This document shows positions 48,069 through 57,497 of a stretch of DNA of 64,000 bases, one piece after another. The translations under genes and the position numbers were made by a program. This DNA is from Marinobacter sp. 1-4A. Its GTDB lineage: Bacteria > Pseudomonadota > Gammaproteobacteria > Pseudomonadales > Oleiphilaceae. The stretch spans positions 558,001 through 622,000 of the forward strand of contig NZ_VCGY01000003.1 of assembly GCF_016597725.1 (NCBI RefSeq), in the 5' to 3' direction. The stretch's first letter is position 1; each line of letters starts with the position of its first letter. The notes beneath the pieces were generated by a model, which worked only from the letters and a program-made list of their open reading frames with translations, was not told the DNA's origin and ran no database searches.

Positions 48069-48590
48069 TTACTCTTCATAGGGTTCAACGGCTTCGGCAA
48101 CCATGGAGTAGGATGAGGTGCCAATGTCGGTTTCGGTGCGGTCAATCACCAGAGTACCTTCAACCCAAACGGGGTCGTACAAAGCTTCAAGCTTAAACCC
48201 CTGTTTGTACTTGATGTGGATAATTTGGTTGGGCGGCGGAGGCGGAACGTGTATGCAGGCGCCATAATAGGGAACCAGAAAAAACTCTAATATGCGCATG
48301 TCTTTGGTTGTTTTCAGAGGCACGACAAAACCGGGGATTCTGCTTTCAATATTGCTCATTTCCGGAACAACCCGGCCGGTCATAATTTCGTCCGGCAAGA
48401 GTGCAGGCCCATCACCGTCATGCTCCAGTTCCGGCATGCTTTCGAGCAATGCCAGATCCTCGGCGGGCATGAGTTCAAGCCAATCAATTTCCCGTGGCTG
48501 TGAGTGTGCGGGCACCACCGACATGCTCAGTAGAAAAAACAGAAAAACCGATACGGACGCCCTTGCAGGGCCATTAAAAGAGTGGAGCAT
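48069..48590 (-). CDS. DUF3299 family exported protein
   Basis: 173 residues with a signal peptide (about 1-31). 'SRIPGFVVPLKTTKDMRILEFFLVPYYGACIHVPPPPPNQ' is the DUF3299 signature. The family commonly accompanies DUF2796 proteins and MacB-type ABC transporters in zinc clusters. Here it is on the opposite strand, convergent with the DUF2796 gene and divergent from the ABC genes. A GCAGCCG/CGGCTGC hairpin lies in the divergent gap at 48613-48632. Biochemical role unknown. Confidence 0.82.
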   Translation of the reverse strand: MLHSFNGPARASVSVFLFFLLSMSVVPAHSQPREIDWLELMPAEDLALLESMPELEHDGDGPALLPDEIMTGRVVPEMSNIESRIPGFVVPLKTTKDMRILEFFLVPYYGACIHVPPPPPNQIIHIKYKQGFKLEALYDPVWVEGTLVIDRTETDIGTSSYSMVAEAVEPYEE

Positions 48591-48675
48591 TGCAAACTTC
48601 CCCGAAAAACTTGCAGCCGTTTAAGCGGCTGCGAATAAGATATTGGAATAATACACGGAGCCGTTAACGATCAAC

Positions 48676-49392
48676 ATGAACAGCCAGTTATTATCCAGCG
48701 CAGATGGCTCTATCGATAAGCCTGCCGCACTTGAAACCTCAAACCTTACTTTTTGCTGGGATCGTCTTCAGCCGACGTTAAGATTCCCTGATCTTAACCT
48801 GCCTCGAGGCGAGCACCTTTTTTTATACGGCCCAAGCGGGACCGGTAAAAGTACGCTCCTAAGCCTCTTGGCTGGAATGCTTTCGCCAGCCAGTGGCGTG
48901 GTCAAATTGTTAGGCACCGAATTCCACACGTCAGGTGCAGGCAAGCGCGACCGTTTCCGAGCGGATCATATCGGTGTGATCTTCCAGCAATTCAACCTTG
49001 TGCCTTACCTCACCGCCGAAGCCAATGTAACTTTACCTTGTAAACTTTCATCCCGGCGCCAGTCCGCTACAGGGGAAAGCCCAACAGTGGCTGCACAACG
49101 GCTATTGTCCGCCTTGGCGATTCCACAGAGCCATTGGCAACGCAAGGTCACCCAGCTCAGCATTGGTCAGCAGCAACGCATTGCCGCTGCACGGGCGCTC
49201 ATTGGGGCTCCGGAGATTATTTTGGCTGACGAGCCTACATCCGCATTGGATAGCGATAACCGTGACCGCTTCATCAACCTGCTCTTAGGACTGGCAGGCG
49301 AGCGCAACACATCCGTGGTGTTTGTTAGCCACGACAGGTCGCTTGCCCGGTGCTTTCATCATCAGATTGAGCTCGGACAGGTGTCAGCATGA
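48676..49392 (+). CDS. ABC transporter ATP-binding protein (LolD/MacB type)
   Basis: 238 residues. Walker A 'GPSGTGKSTL', Q-loop 'IFQQFNLVPYLTAEANV', signature 'LSIGQQQRIAAARAL' (SIG in place of SGG), Walker B 'IILADEPTSALDS'. It belongs to the LolD/FtsE-type ATPases that work with FtsX-like permeases, and it overlaps the permease start by ATGA. Location in the zinc island suggests a link to zinc homeostasis; its cargo is unknown. Confidence 0.88.
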   Translation: MNSQLLSSADGSIDKPAALETSNLTFCWDRLQPTLRFPDLNLPRGEHLFLYGPSGTGKSTLLSLLAGMLSPASGVVKLLGTEFHTSGAGKRDRFRADHIGVIFQQFNLVPYLTAEANVTLPCKLSSRRQSATGESPTVAAQRLLSALAIPQSHWQRKVTQLSIGQQQRIAAARALIGAPEIILADEPTSALDSDNRDRFINLLLGLAGERNTSVVFVSHDRSLARCFHHQIELGQVSA

Positions 49393-50663
49393 AGTTTCGT
49401 CTCGCATTGTCTCTTGCAACAGCAAGCCTTTGGTACAGGCGCAAGGTGTTGGCGCTGGTGTGCCTCACCCTTACTCTTAGCGTCACCCTGCTACTTGGCG
49501 TTCAATACTTGCGTACTGAGGTGAAGCAATCGTTTACCAGCACCATCAGCGATACCGATCTGATTATCGGCGCCCGCAGTGGCCAGCTTAACCTACTGCT
49601 GTACACGGTGTTTCATATGGGAGATGCCACAAACAATATCCGCTGGTCGACTTTTCAGGCGCTCGAAAAAGATGCGCGTATCGACTGGCTGATTCCTATT
49701 TCACTGGGTGACAGCTACAAGGGGTTCCGAGTTGTAGCCACCGACAAAGCGTTTAAGGAGTACTTCCGGTACGGCCAAGGTCAACCTTTAGAGCTAGCAG
49801 GTGGTCAGTGGTTTGATGGGATTTTTGATGTGGTATTGGGCGCAGGCGTTGCAAGAACCCTGAACCATCATCTCAATGATGACGTCATATTGTCCCATGG
49901 GGGTGGGCGTACCAGCTTCTCCAATCACAAAGACACGCCCTTCAAGGTAACCGGCATTCTTGAGGCCACGGGCACACCGGTGGACCAGGCAGTTTATATC
50001 AGCCTTCAAGGAATGGAGGCGATACACGTAGGTTGGGAATCGGGGGTCGCAATTCCTGGGCGCACACTCACGCCCGAGCGGGCGCAGCGCCGAGATCTCA
50101 CACCTAGCGCGATTACCGCCGTGTTTGCCGGGCTAGATCGTAAAATTCTGACGTTCCGTGTGCAGCGCGACATTAACCAGTACGCTGGGGAACCACTTTC
50201 TGCCATCTTGCCAGGTGTCGCTTTGAGTGAACTGTGGCGCTTGATGAGTCAGTTTGAACGGGCGTTGCTTGGTATAACCGGCTTCGTTGTCGTGACCAGT
50301 TTAATCGGGTTGATTGCGGTACTGCTCACACTGCAAGCCCAGCGCGCACATGAGATTGCGATCCTGCGCGCGACCGGCGCATCTCCCGGGCTGATCGCCA
50401 GCCTCTATGTGATCGAATGCTTGGGGCTTGCAGTGGTGGCTTGTTTGACCGCGCTTGTATTGAGCTCGCTCGCAATCTCAATACTTGGCCCTTGGTTACT
50501 GACAAATTACGGCATTCAAATTCAATTGCGCCCCCTGAACCTAGAGGAGTGGGCTCTGCTGGCTTCTGTGCCGCTGGCGGCCTTGTTGGTGGCCTTTGTT
50601 CCAGCATTGAGCGCTTGGCAGAAAAGTAGGTCACAAGGGTTCGGAAGCCCGGAGGAGTTGTAA
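49389..50663 (+). CDS. ABC transporter permease, MacB/FtsX type
   Basis: 424 residues. One N-terminal transmembrane helix, a large periplasmic MacB_PCD-type domain ('SDTDLIIGARSGQLNLLLYTVFHMG' near its start) and three C-terminal helices with the FtsX core 'HEIAILRATGASPGLIASLYVIE'. Such transporters act as mechanotransmitters or lipoprotein exporters rather than classical importers. Paired with the preceding ATPase and with DUF2796/DUF3299 neighbours. Confidence 0.88.
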   Translation: MKFRLALSLATASLWYRRKVLALVCLTLTLSVTLLLGVQYLRTEVKQSFTSTISDTDLIIGARSGQLNLLLYTVFHMGDATNNIRWSTFQALEKDARIDWLIPISLGDSYKGFRVVATDKAFKEYFRYGQGQPLELAGGQWFDGIFDVVLGAGVARTLNHHLNDDVILSHGGGRTSFSNHKDTPFKVTGILEATGTPVDQAVYISLQGMEAIHVGWESGVAIPGRTLTPERAQRRDLTPSAITAVFAGLDRKILTFRVQRDINQYAGEPLSAILPGVALSELWRLMSQFERALLGITGFVVVTSLIGLIAVLLTLQAQRAHEIAILRATGASPGLIASLYVIECLGLAVVACLTALVLSSLAISILGPWLLTNYGIQIQLRPLNLEEWALLASVPLAALLVAFVPALSAWQKSRSQGFGSPEEL

Positions 50664-50800
50664 AAGAAGCTCGATAGGGCCTCAGTAAAATCTGAAAACT
50701 CATCAGTTGCCAATCGTTCTGTGCGTTAACAAAGGTATCCACTAGACTGGGAGCCAGAAATTACTTTGAGCAACATCTACCATGAGACCGCAGTGGGAAT

Positions 50801-52168
50801 ATGAAACGACAATCTGGCCAGCCACCTTTAACGCTGAATGAGGCAACCTTATCGTCGCTGTTGGTGAGGCTGCAGCAGAACAAATTGTCTGCCAGTCAGC
50901 TTCTTGAAAGCTGCCTCAGCAATATTGATCGGCATGATGACCCCGCAAATCAGGTGTACACCGCCCGCTTTAGTCGCACAGCCAGAGCTGAGGCCGCCGC
51001 TATTGATACGCTGCAACAGGGCAGGGTGCCAATGGGAGAGCTTGCCGGGCTGCCCATTGCACTAAAAGTGCTGTTTGATGTTGCCGGTGAAGTGACCCAT
51101 TCCGGCTCCAAATGGTGGAGCCAGAAAGCACAAAGCGATGCGCTGATTGTTTCGCGCCTGCGCCGGGCTGGAGCGGTTATCACCGGCCATACCAACATGA
51201 CCGAATTTGCATACTCAGGCCTTGGGCTTAACCCGCACTACGGCACGCCTGCCAACCCGCTAGCACCAGGCCGTATATCCGGAGGCTCATCATCCGGAGC
51301 TGCAGCCGCTGTCGCTTGTGGAATGGCTGTAGCAGCCATTGGAAGTGACACTGGCGGATCGGTGCGCATACCTGCAGCTTTCTGCGGTTTGGTGGGTTTC
51401 AAACCTACCCAAAAACGCATACCACGTGATGGTGTGTTCCCCTTATCTCACAGCCTCGATTCCATTGGCCCTATCGCTCATAGCGTTGATTGCTGTGCGC
51501 GTTTGGATGCCGTGATGGCAGGGGAGTCTTGGCAGAAGAACCGTCAGGCAGATCTGCGCGGCCGCCGCTTTGTGGTGCCCACCAACTACATGCTGGATGA
51601 CTTGTCTTCCGGGGTCGCTGAAGCGTTCGCCAGCAGTCTGCGCAAACTGCGCGATTGTGGGGCCCATATCGTGGAAACACAGGTTCCTGTGTTGGATAGG
51701 TTACCGGAGCTTATGAAGAGCGGAGGGCTTGCAGCCGCTGAGAGCTATCATGTCCATCGCCATTGGCTGCAGCAACATGGAAACGAATACGACCCACGGG
51801 TGCGGGAGCGCATGGAGCGGGGCGCGGGTATCAGCGCTGCAGATTACCTCGACCTACTGCAGCTACGGGCGGCGCTAAAAAAGCAGGCAGACCATTGGCT
51901 TAGTGCCTACGACGGACTTCTTGCACCCACGGTTGCTATTGCACCACCTCTGCTCACAGAGCTGGAGAGCGACGCGGATTACTTGCGCCTGAACTTACTT
52001 GTATTACGCAACCCAACGGTCGCGAACCTTCTTGATCTCTGCGCTATTACGCTCCCAAACCATCCAAGTGGTGACTTGCCCAGCGCCCTGATGTTAGTTG
52101 GCCGACATGGCTCCGATCGCAGTGTGCTTGGCGTCGCGCAGGCTGTGGAAGAGGCAATCTCACCGTGA
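50801..52168 (+). CDS. Amidase-signature hydrolase
   Basis: 455 residues. The Lys-Ser-cisSer catalytic set is visible: Lys in 'GLPIALKVLFDVAG', Ser in 'GGSSSGAAAAV' and the nucleophile in 'GSDTGGSVRIPAAF'. It starts after GTGGGAAT, and its stop overlaps the pxpB GTG, so the three genes form one operon. The family includes allophanate hydrolases, AtzE/AtzF and GatA-like amidases. Linkage to pxpBC suggests a 5-oxoproline- or urea-derivative pathway, but the substrate is undetermined. Confidence 0.87.
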   Translation: MKRQSGQPPLTLNEATLSSLLVRLQQNKLSASQLLESCLSNIDRHDDPANQVYTARFSRTARAEAAAIDTLQQGRVPMGELAGLPIALKVLFDVAGEVTHSGSKWWSQKAQSDALIVSRLRRAGAVITGHTNMTEFAYSGLGLNPHYGTPANPLAPGRISGGSSSGAAAAVACGMAVAAIGSDTGGSVRIPAAFCGLVGFKPTQKRIPRDGVFPLSHSLDSIGPIAHSVDCCARLDAVMAGESWQKNRQADLRGRRFVVPTNYMLDDLSSGVAEAFASSLRKLRDCGAHIVETQVPVLDRLPELMKSGGLAAAESYHVHRHWLQQHGNEYDPRVRERMERGAGISAADYLDLLQLRAALKKQADHWLSAYDGLLAPTVAIAPPLLTELESDADYLRLNLLVLRNPTVANLLDLCAITLPNHPSGDLPSALMLVGRHGSDRSVLGVAQAVEEAISP

Positions 52169-52878
52169 GTTGGAAGCCGGTGCTCGAATCTGCCGGGTTG
52201 GATGCCTGGATTGTCAGGATGTTTGCGTCGATTGACGAGCGCAATGTGTCTTGGTTGTCTGCGCTGGCGCGCCGGTGTGAGGAGGCCTTTGGCGATGCGT
52301 TGGTTGATCTCGTACCTTCCTATACAACGCTTCTGGTTGTGTTTGACCCGCTTAATGTCTCGCCCTCGCAGGCGCGGGCAATTATTTGCGAGACGTTGGC
52401 TGGTCTAGAGCCGGAAGAGACTGCCCATGAAGGTGAGGTGCACGAATTGCCCACCTGGTACGACATTAGCGTAGGCCCAGAACTACAAAGGGTGGCTGAA
52501 GGCGCGGGTATGGCGGTTAGTGAAGTGGTTGAAGCCCACAGCCAGCGTACCTATAAGGTTTTTGCCTTGGGTTTTGCTCCGGGCTTTGCCTTTATGGGGT
52601 TAGTCGACCCACGCCTTGAGTGCGCGCGTCTGGATACGCCCCGTAAGCGGGTACCAGCCGGAAGTGTTGCTCTTGCGGGGCTCCAAACAGCGGCATACCC
52701 AACTGAAACCCCGGGCGGTTGGAATCTGTTGGGGCGCACCAGTGCCCGTCTATTCGACCGTGAGCGTGAGGGGTTTAGCCTTCTAAGGGTTGGTGATCGG
52801 GTACGTTTTGTCCCTGTGAGCCGCGAGGTATTTGAGCGCGAGGGCGGAAACACCACGCCATTGGAGCCAATAACGTGA
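52165..52878 (+). CDS. pxpB: 5-oxoprolinase subunit PxpB (allophanate hydrolase subunit 1 family)
   Basis: 237 residues from a GTG that overlaps the amidase stop (GTGA). Family motifs are 'WYDISVGPELQRVA', 'YKVFALGFAPGFAFMGLVDPRLECARLDTPRKRVPAGSVALAG' and 'YPTETPGGWNLLGRT'. In E. coli PxpB works with PxpC and PxpA in ATP-dependent opening of 5-oxoproline. pxpC follows with a second GTGA overlap. Confidence 0.9.
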   Translation: MSWKPVLESAGLDAWIVRMFASIDERNVSWLSALARRCEEAFGDALVDLVPSYTTLLVVFDPLNVSPSQARAIICETLAGLEPEETAHEGEVHELPTWYDISVGPELQRVAEGAGMAVSEVVEAHSQRTYKVFALGFAPGFAFMGLVDPRLECARLDTPRKRVPAGSVALAGLQTAAYPTETPGGWNLLGRTSARLFDREREGFSLLRVGDRVRFVPVSREVFEREGGNTTPLEPIT

Positions 52879-53843
52879 CGCAACATAACTCGCTTGAGGC
52901 GGATATCCGAGTGTTGCGCGCCGGGCCTCTCGCTTTGCTGCAAGATAGCGGGCGGTTTGGGGTGCGGCATTTAGGTGTTACTCAGGGCGGGCCAGCAGAT
53001 ATTTACTCTTGGGCCTGGGCCAACCATCTCACTGGCAATCCTTGGGGAACGGCGAATCTGGAGGTCACCTTCGGCGGTCTAAAGCTCATCGCGGTAAGAG
53101 ATCTGGAAATCGCGATTACCGGTGCAGACTTGGGCGCAACTATTGAGCACAAACCCGTCGCCCTGTGGCAGCGAACACGCTGGAAAGCTGGCGACACACT
53201 GACATTCGCTGCGCCTGTAAGTGGGCTAAGGGCTTATCTTGCTGTGTGTGGTGGCTTTGCGGCAGAGCCCGTGTTGGGCAGCGTGGCTTGCGTAACCCGT
53301 GAAGAGTTGGGTGGTTTTGAAGGCAATGGCGCAAAGTTGGCAACAGGCGATGAGCTTTCGGTTAATCGTTCAGGCCCCGGCCAACAACTGGCAAACGCGC
53401 CAACTGAAGCTCCGAAGAATGCTTTGCCAGATTTCAGCCAGCCAGCGGTGCTGGATCTTCTGCCGGGTGCCCAGATTGCATCTTTCACTGGTCGCAGCCT
53501 GTTCGACGCATTTAATACTTGGTGGCAAGTGGATGACCGTGCTGACCGAATGGGTGTGCGCCTTATAGGTCCGCGGCTGAATTGCAAGATCAACACACTT
53601 ATTTCAGAAGGCATTAGTCTCGGCAGCATTCAGGTGCCACCGGATGGTCAGCCGATTGTCTTGCTGAATGATCGCCAGACCATTGGCGGTTACCCCCGGT
53701 TAGGCGCTCTGTCGCCGCTGTCTGCTTCACGGTTAGCTCAGTGTTTACCGAGAGAGCCTGTAAGGCTGATTGCAAGAGGGAGTGACGCTGTACTCAAAGA
53801 ACACCGGAGGTTCAGGGCTGTTTTCCACTCAGAGTCTGTTTAG
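52875..53843 (+). CDS. pxpC: 5-oxoprolinase subunit PxpC (biotin-dependent carboxyltransferase-like)
   Basis: 322 residues from a GTG overlapping the pxpB stop. 'LALLQDSGRFGVRHLGVTQGGPAD' and 'SIQVPPDGQPIVLLNDRQTIGGYPRLG' are hallmarks of the AHS2/PxpC family. The third usual partner PxpA (LamB/YcsF) is absent from the operon; an amidase takes its place. Confidence 0.9.
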   Translation: MTQHNSLEADIRVLRAGPLALLQDSGRFGVRHLGVTQGGPADIYSWAWANHLTGNPWGTANLEVTFGGLKLIAVRDLEIAITGADLGATIEHKPVALWQRTRWKAGDTLTFAAPVSGLRAYLAVCGGFAAEPVLGSVACVTREELGGFEGNGAKLATGDELSVNRSGPGQQLANAPTEAPKNALPDFSQPAVLDLLPGAQIASFTGRSLFDAFNTWWQVDDRADRMGVRLIGPRLNCKINTLISEGISLGSIQVPPDGQPIVLLNDRQTIGGYPRLGALSPLSASRLAQCLPREPVRLIARGSDAVLKEHRRFRAVFHSESV

Positions 53844-53989
53844 AGCGCGCTGAGTGGTGCGAAGCTGGCAGTACTAAAGAACAAGGCTATCCTGTATCTT
53901 TATACCATTAACCGGCGCAGAAATATCAAGGAAGATACAGGCTTGTCGCCCTATACTATTTTGGCCCGCTAACCCAGAAGACTCCCGCA

Positions 53990-55495
53990 ATGCCCACAAC
54001 CATTTTTTCCGCCTTCACCAGCAATTTTCTTGGTAAGGCTCCGGTCTGGTACAAGCAGATCATCGTCCTGTTTTTAATCGTCAACCCGATTGTGATGTAC
54101 CTGTTAGGGCCGGTTTCTGCGGGCTGGCTGCTTATCGCCGAGTTTATCTTCACCCTTGCCATGGCGCTGAAATGCTACCCTCTGTTGCCCGGCGGCTTGC
54201 TGGCAATAGAAGCCTTGTTGATAGGCCTAACCACGCCAGACGCGGTGTATTTGGAAGTGCTCACCAACTTCCCGGTTATTCTGTTGCTGATGTTCATGGT
54301 GGCAGGTATTTATTTTATGCAGGATCTGCTGCTAGTTGCGTTCACCCAGATTTTGGTGGGAGTGCGTTCTAAGTCGGCCCTGTCTCTTTTGTTCTGCATT
54401 GCGGCTGCGGTGCTTTCCGCTTTTTTGGATGCGCTGACGGTCACCGCCGTTATCATCAGTGTTGCTGTCGGTTTCTTCTCCGTTTATCACAAGGTGGCCT
54501 CTGGTAAGGGGTATCAGAGCAGCGATCACAACTCCGATAGTGATGACGAGGTTATTGAGCTGCACCGCGACGATTTAGAAAACTTTCGGGCTTTTCTGCG
54601 CAGCTTGCTAATGCACGGTGCCATAGGCACGGCCCTTGGTGGCGTTGCAACCATGGTGGGCGAGCCCCAAAACCTGTTGATTGCCAAGGTAGTAGGTTGG
54701 GACTTTATCGGGTTCTTCCTGCACATGGCGCCAGTGAGCTTGCCGGTGTTGGCAGCCGGGTTAGTAACCTGCTGGGTACTGGAGAAAATGCGCTGGTTTG
54801 GCTATGGCGGTCGCTTGCCTAAATCGGTGCGCCGTGTGTTGGAAGAGTTTGCGGATAACGAGCGCGCCAAGCGCACCAAGGCTGATCAGGCGGCACTTTG
54901 GGTACAGGCTTGCGCGGCGGTTATTCTGGTGGTGGGTTTGGCTTTGCATCTGGCCGAAGTGGGCCTGATTGGTTTACTTGTTATTATTCTAATTACCTCG
55001 TTTACCGGCGTAACCAGTGAGCACCAAATAGGTAAAGCCTTCCAAGAGTCTCTGCCGTTCACATCGCTTCTGGTTGTGTTCTTTGCAGTGGTCGCGGTGA
55101 TCCACGAACAGCATTTGTTCAAACCAGTCATCGATTACGTGCTGTCACTTCCGGAAGGGCAGCAGCCGGGTATGTTCTTCATTGCCAACGGCCTGCTTTC
55201 GATGATCAGCGATAACGTGTTTGTGGCAACGGTTTATATAAGTGAAATTAAACAAGCTCTGGATGCGGGCAGTATCAGTTATGAGCACTTTCAGAGCCTT
55301 GCCGTTGCAATCAATACCGGCACTAACTTGCCAAGCGTAGCAACCCCCAATGGTCAGGCCGCTTTTCTGTTTTTGCTGACATCGGCCATTGCGCCATTGG
55401 TTCGGCTGTCCTATGGTCGAATGGTTGTTATGGCGTTCCCTTACACGGTGGTGATGGGAGGTGTGGGATTGTATATGGTTATGTACCATATCTAA
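53990..55495 (+). CDS. nhaB: Na+/H+ antiporter NhaB
   Basis: 501 residues with about twelve membrane helices, the usual NhaB length. '[21 protein letters not shown]' with its conserved acidic residue, '[20 protein letters not shown]' and '[27 protein letters not shown]' are family signatures. It exports sodium in exchange for protons, fitting a marine habitat. The next gene starts 1 base after its stop. Confidence 0.93.
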   Translation: MPTTIFSAFTSNFLGKAPVWYKQIIVLFLIVNPIVMYLLGPVSAGWLLIAEFIFTLAMALKCYPLLPGGLLAIEALLIGLTTPDAVYLEVLTNFPVILLLMFMVAGIYFMQDLLLVAFTQILVGVRSKSALSLLFCIAAAVLSAFLDALTVTAVIISVAVGFFSVYHKVASGKGYQSSDHNSDSDDEVIELHRDDLENFRAFLRSLLMHGAIGTALGGVATMVGEPQNLLIAKVVGWDFIGFFLHMAPVSLPVLAAGLVTCWVLEKMRWFGYGGRLPKSVRRVLEEFADNERAKRTKADQAALWVQACAAVILVVGLALHLAEVGLIGLLVIILITSFTGVTSEHQIGKAFQESLPFTSLLVVFFAVVAVIHEQHLFKPVIDYVLSLPEGQQPGMFFIANGLLSMISDNVFVATVYISEIKQALDAGSISYEHFQSLAVAINTGTNLPSVATPNGQAAFLFLLTSAIAPLVRLSYGRMVVMAFPYTVVMGGVGLYMVMYHI

Positions 55496-55496
55496 G

Positions 55497-56330
55497 ATGC
55501 AAAAAATTTGGCGTTCTCACTGTGCCTCGGTTTCTATCCGGCACTTTTTCGCTCGGCGTGTGATTGTGTTTGCGCTATGGGGGCTTGTTGTCCTCGCAAA
55601 GCCTGTATTGGCTGATACGGGCGGAAATGCAGTGCGCATTGGTTATACCGAGTTCCCTCCCATTGAATACCAGAATGAACAGGGCCAGCCTGCGGGCTAT
55701 TTTATTGAGCTCACTCGAAAAGTTGTTGAGGAAGCAGGCTATGAGCCCGAGTTTATTTACTTGCCTATAAGCCGGGCTTATCTGTATTTAAAAAGCGGCG
55801 CGATTGATTTGTTTCCTGGTCTCTCCGGGGTTCCGGTGCTTCAGGGTGAGGTGCTAGAGAGCTGGGTGAATGTATACCCGGTTAAGTTGTACGCCTGGCA
55901 CCTAGAGGACTCGACCCCGTTGACACATTTTGATCAGCTTGAGGGTAAAACCGTTATTGTAATCAATGGCTACACCTACGGAGGCCTGCTTTCTTGGCTC
56001 GAGAAATCTGATCGCATACGGTTAACCGAGGCGCCTAATAATCGCGCAGCGCTTGAGATGTTGAGGCTCAAGCGCGGAGATTATGTGTTGGATTACCTTG
56101 AACCGGCTGAGGAAATACTGCGCCAACAACCCACTCATAGAATTCGTGGTTCGGAACTGCGATCACGCTATTCAGCATGGCTTTATTCTCTGGCGAGCCC
56201 CAGAGCATCACTGCTCCGGGAGGAGCTTGACGATGCTTATCTACGCCTTCTCAGCCGGGGTGAGGTGGCGCCCGTTCGGGAGTTCAAGGCAGGCTTCGTT
56301 ATCCCCGGATTTCCTGAAGAGCACCGTTAA
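55497..56330 (+). CDS. Transporter substrate-binding-domain protein, SBP_bac_3-like
   Basis: 277 residues from the ATG at 55497, directly after nhaB; the frame is open upstream only inside nhaB. A basic N-terminus and hydrophobic signal (cleavage near VLADTG) precede 'VRIGYTEFPPIEYQNEQGQPAGYFIELTRKVVEEAG', the family-3 binding-protein opening. No permease or ATPase is nearby. Ligand unknown; these orphan proteins may have sensory roles. Confidence 0.8.
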   Translation: MQKIWRSHCASVSIRHFFARRVIVFALWGLVVLAKPVLADTGGNAVRIGYTEFPPIEYQNEQGQPAGYFIELTRKVVEEAGYEPEFIYLPISRAYLYLKSGAIDLFPGLSGVPVLQGEVLESWVNVYPVKLYAWHLEDSTPLTHFDQLEGKTVIVINGYTYGGLLSWLEKSDRIRLTEAPNNRAALEMLRLKRGDYVLDYLEPAEEILRQQPTHRIRGSELRSRYSAWLYSLASPRASLLREELDDAYLRLLSRGEVAPVREFKAGFVIPGFPEEHR

Positions 56331-56339
56331 GAGGGCGCT

Positions 56340-57077
56340 CTAGTTGGGGTCAGCGCGGGTGAGAGTGATATCGCCATACCAAGCAGTTGCCTCTTCGCCG
56401 GTATTGTCTGAATCCGACATGATTGCAATACCCCGAATGGGCGGAGGGCTTTCCCCAAAGGCTTGGTGATAATCCGCAACAATATCCCGTTCTATACTCA
56501 CCCACTCCCCGGCTTTCTCTTTGCCAGAGTTGACGGCAATCATCATGGTTTTGTCGGTATAGGGGTTGGGTATAAATTCGCCCTCCGGCAGAGTGTTTGC
56601 CCAAATGTAGTTCAAGGCATTGCCCGGTAGCTCTGCACCAAAGAGCAGTGCTACGGTTTTGCGCTTGGCCCGTTCAAAAAATCCAGCTTTCTCTGGTTCA
56701 AACTCGAAGGCGATGTAAATCCGGGCAGGGTAGTCATCGCCGGGTTTTGTGCGGGCATTGCCCTTTTCAAAAACATTGGAGACCTTCCAGCGCCAGCTCA
56801 GTATCGGTGAGCTCTCTGGCTTTGCATCCAGCCGCGTGATAAGGCCAGACGCGCCCCCGGAGGTGTTGGCCTGTATAACCTGAACACCATTCTCAAGCAC
56901 CAGTTCGTAGCGGGAATGTGTTTCTATGTCAGGGAACTCCAGCGGTTCCCAACCGTCTGTCAGCGATGTCATTTTGGAGAATGCAGGGAGCAGCGGCTCT
57001 TGTGCCAGAAGATGCGGGGAGGCGAGGCTGGCTAGAGTAACAACAAGCCAACTAATAGCGCGGGTGGTGATCAGCAT
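56340..57077 (-). CDS. DUF3047 family exported protein
   Basis: 245 residues from the ATG at 57077, where a signal peptide begins (cut near LLAQE); the frame stays open 79 codons further upstream but that part is not protein-like and overlaps the nrd promoter region. 'SPILSWRWKVSNVFEKGNARTKPGDDYPARIYIAFEFEPEK' and 'RDIVADYHQAFGESPPPIRGIAIMSDSDNTGEEATAWYGDI' are DUF3047 signatures. Periplasmic; function unknown. Confidence 0.8.
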   Translation of the reverse strand: MLITTRAISWLVVTLASLASPHLLAQEPLLPAFSKMTSLTDGWEPLEFPDIETHSRYELVLENGVQVIQANTSGGASGLITRLDAKPESSPILSWRWKVSNVFEKGNARTKPGDDYPARIYIAFEFEPEKAGFFERAKRKTVALLFGAELPGNALNYIWANTLPEGEFIPNPYTDKTMMIAVNSGKEKAGEWVSIERDIVADYHQAFGESPPPIRGIAIMSDSDNTGEEATAWYGDITLTRADPN

Positions 57078-57134
57078 AAAATTGTCCCACTTTGCAGTGT
57101 GTTTGTGGTAGGGCGGCGAGCCGGTAAAGTTGCC

Positions 57135-57163
57135 TTGTTTCTCGAAATTTTCCCGTATATAGT
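57135..57163 (+). promoter_or_regulatory. Possible promoter of the riboswitch-nrdAB transcript
   Basis: TTGTTT and TATAGT separated by 17 bases, about 10 bases before the riboswitch leader. The -10 end TATATAGTG also resembles half of an NrdR box, which would fit nrd control, but the second half is missing. Confidence 0.35.
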
Positions 57164-57171
57164 GCCGTAAT

Positions 57172-57340
57172 CCTTGGTTGAATACCAAATATGGTATTCG
57201 GGAATCCGGTGAGAATCCGGAACTGACGCGCAGCGGTATTGGGGAACGAGCGTGGCACAAAGACACTGGCGCAAGCCGGGAAGTCGCCACGCAAGGCAGA
57301 ACCGACAGGTTCATGCCCCTGAGTCCGAAGACCAGCCAAG
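57172..57340 (+). ncRNA. Cobalamin (B12) riboswitch upstream of nrdA
   Basis: The leader contains the conserved cobalamin-aptamer core GGGAATCCGGTGAGAATCCGG (57190-57210 region, first part GGAATCCGGTGAGAATCC), 'CTGACGCGCAGCGGTA' after it, and the B12 box AGTCCGAAGACCAGCC at 57322-57337. Paired GCCGGGAAGTC/GGCAGAACCGAC stems lie between them in the usual order. B12 binding would hide expression signals, shutting off the B12-independent class Ia reductase when B12 is available. Confidence 0.9.
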
Positions 57341-57415
57341 GAATACATACTGTACCTTCGCGACTCAGGCGCCAACTCAGGCCCTACAAGGTAAGCAGCA
57401 ACAAACAATGCATAG

Positions 57416-57435
57416 AACAGCCTCTACAGGCTGTT
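57416..57435 (+). terminator. Expression-platform hairpin after the B12 riboswitch
   Basis: AACAGCC-TCTACA-GGCTGTT forms a 7-bp stem about 80 bases after the B12 box. There is no T-run, so control is more likely translational or Rho-dependent than by intrinsic termination. Confidence 0.4.
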
Positions 57436-57497
57436 GTGCTGGTTTGTCCTGCGTACGCGAAGGTTACGGACTTAACGCGTACTCAGGAGAAAAGCAC

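Noticed and set aside
57078..57314. N-terminal extension of the DUF3047 reading frame
   Set aside because: The residues do not look like protein and the signal peptide begins at 57077; the stretch covers the nrd promoter and riboswitch.
57252..57497. N-terminal extension of the NrdA reading frame
   Set aside because: The stretch overlaps the B12 riboswitch and has no ribosome-binding site; AGGAG before 57498 marks the true start.
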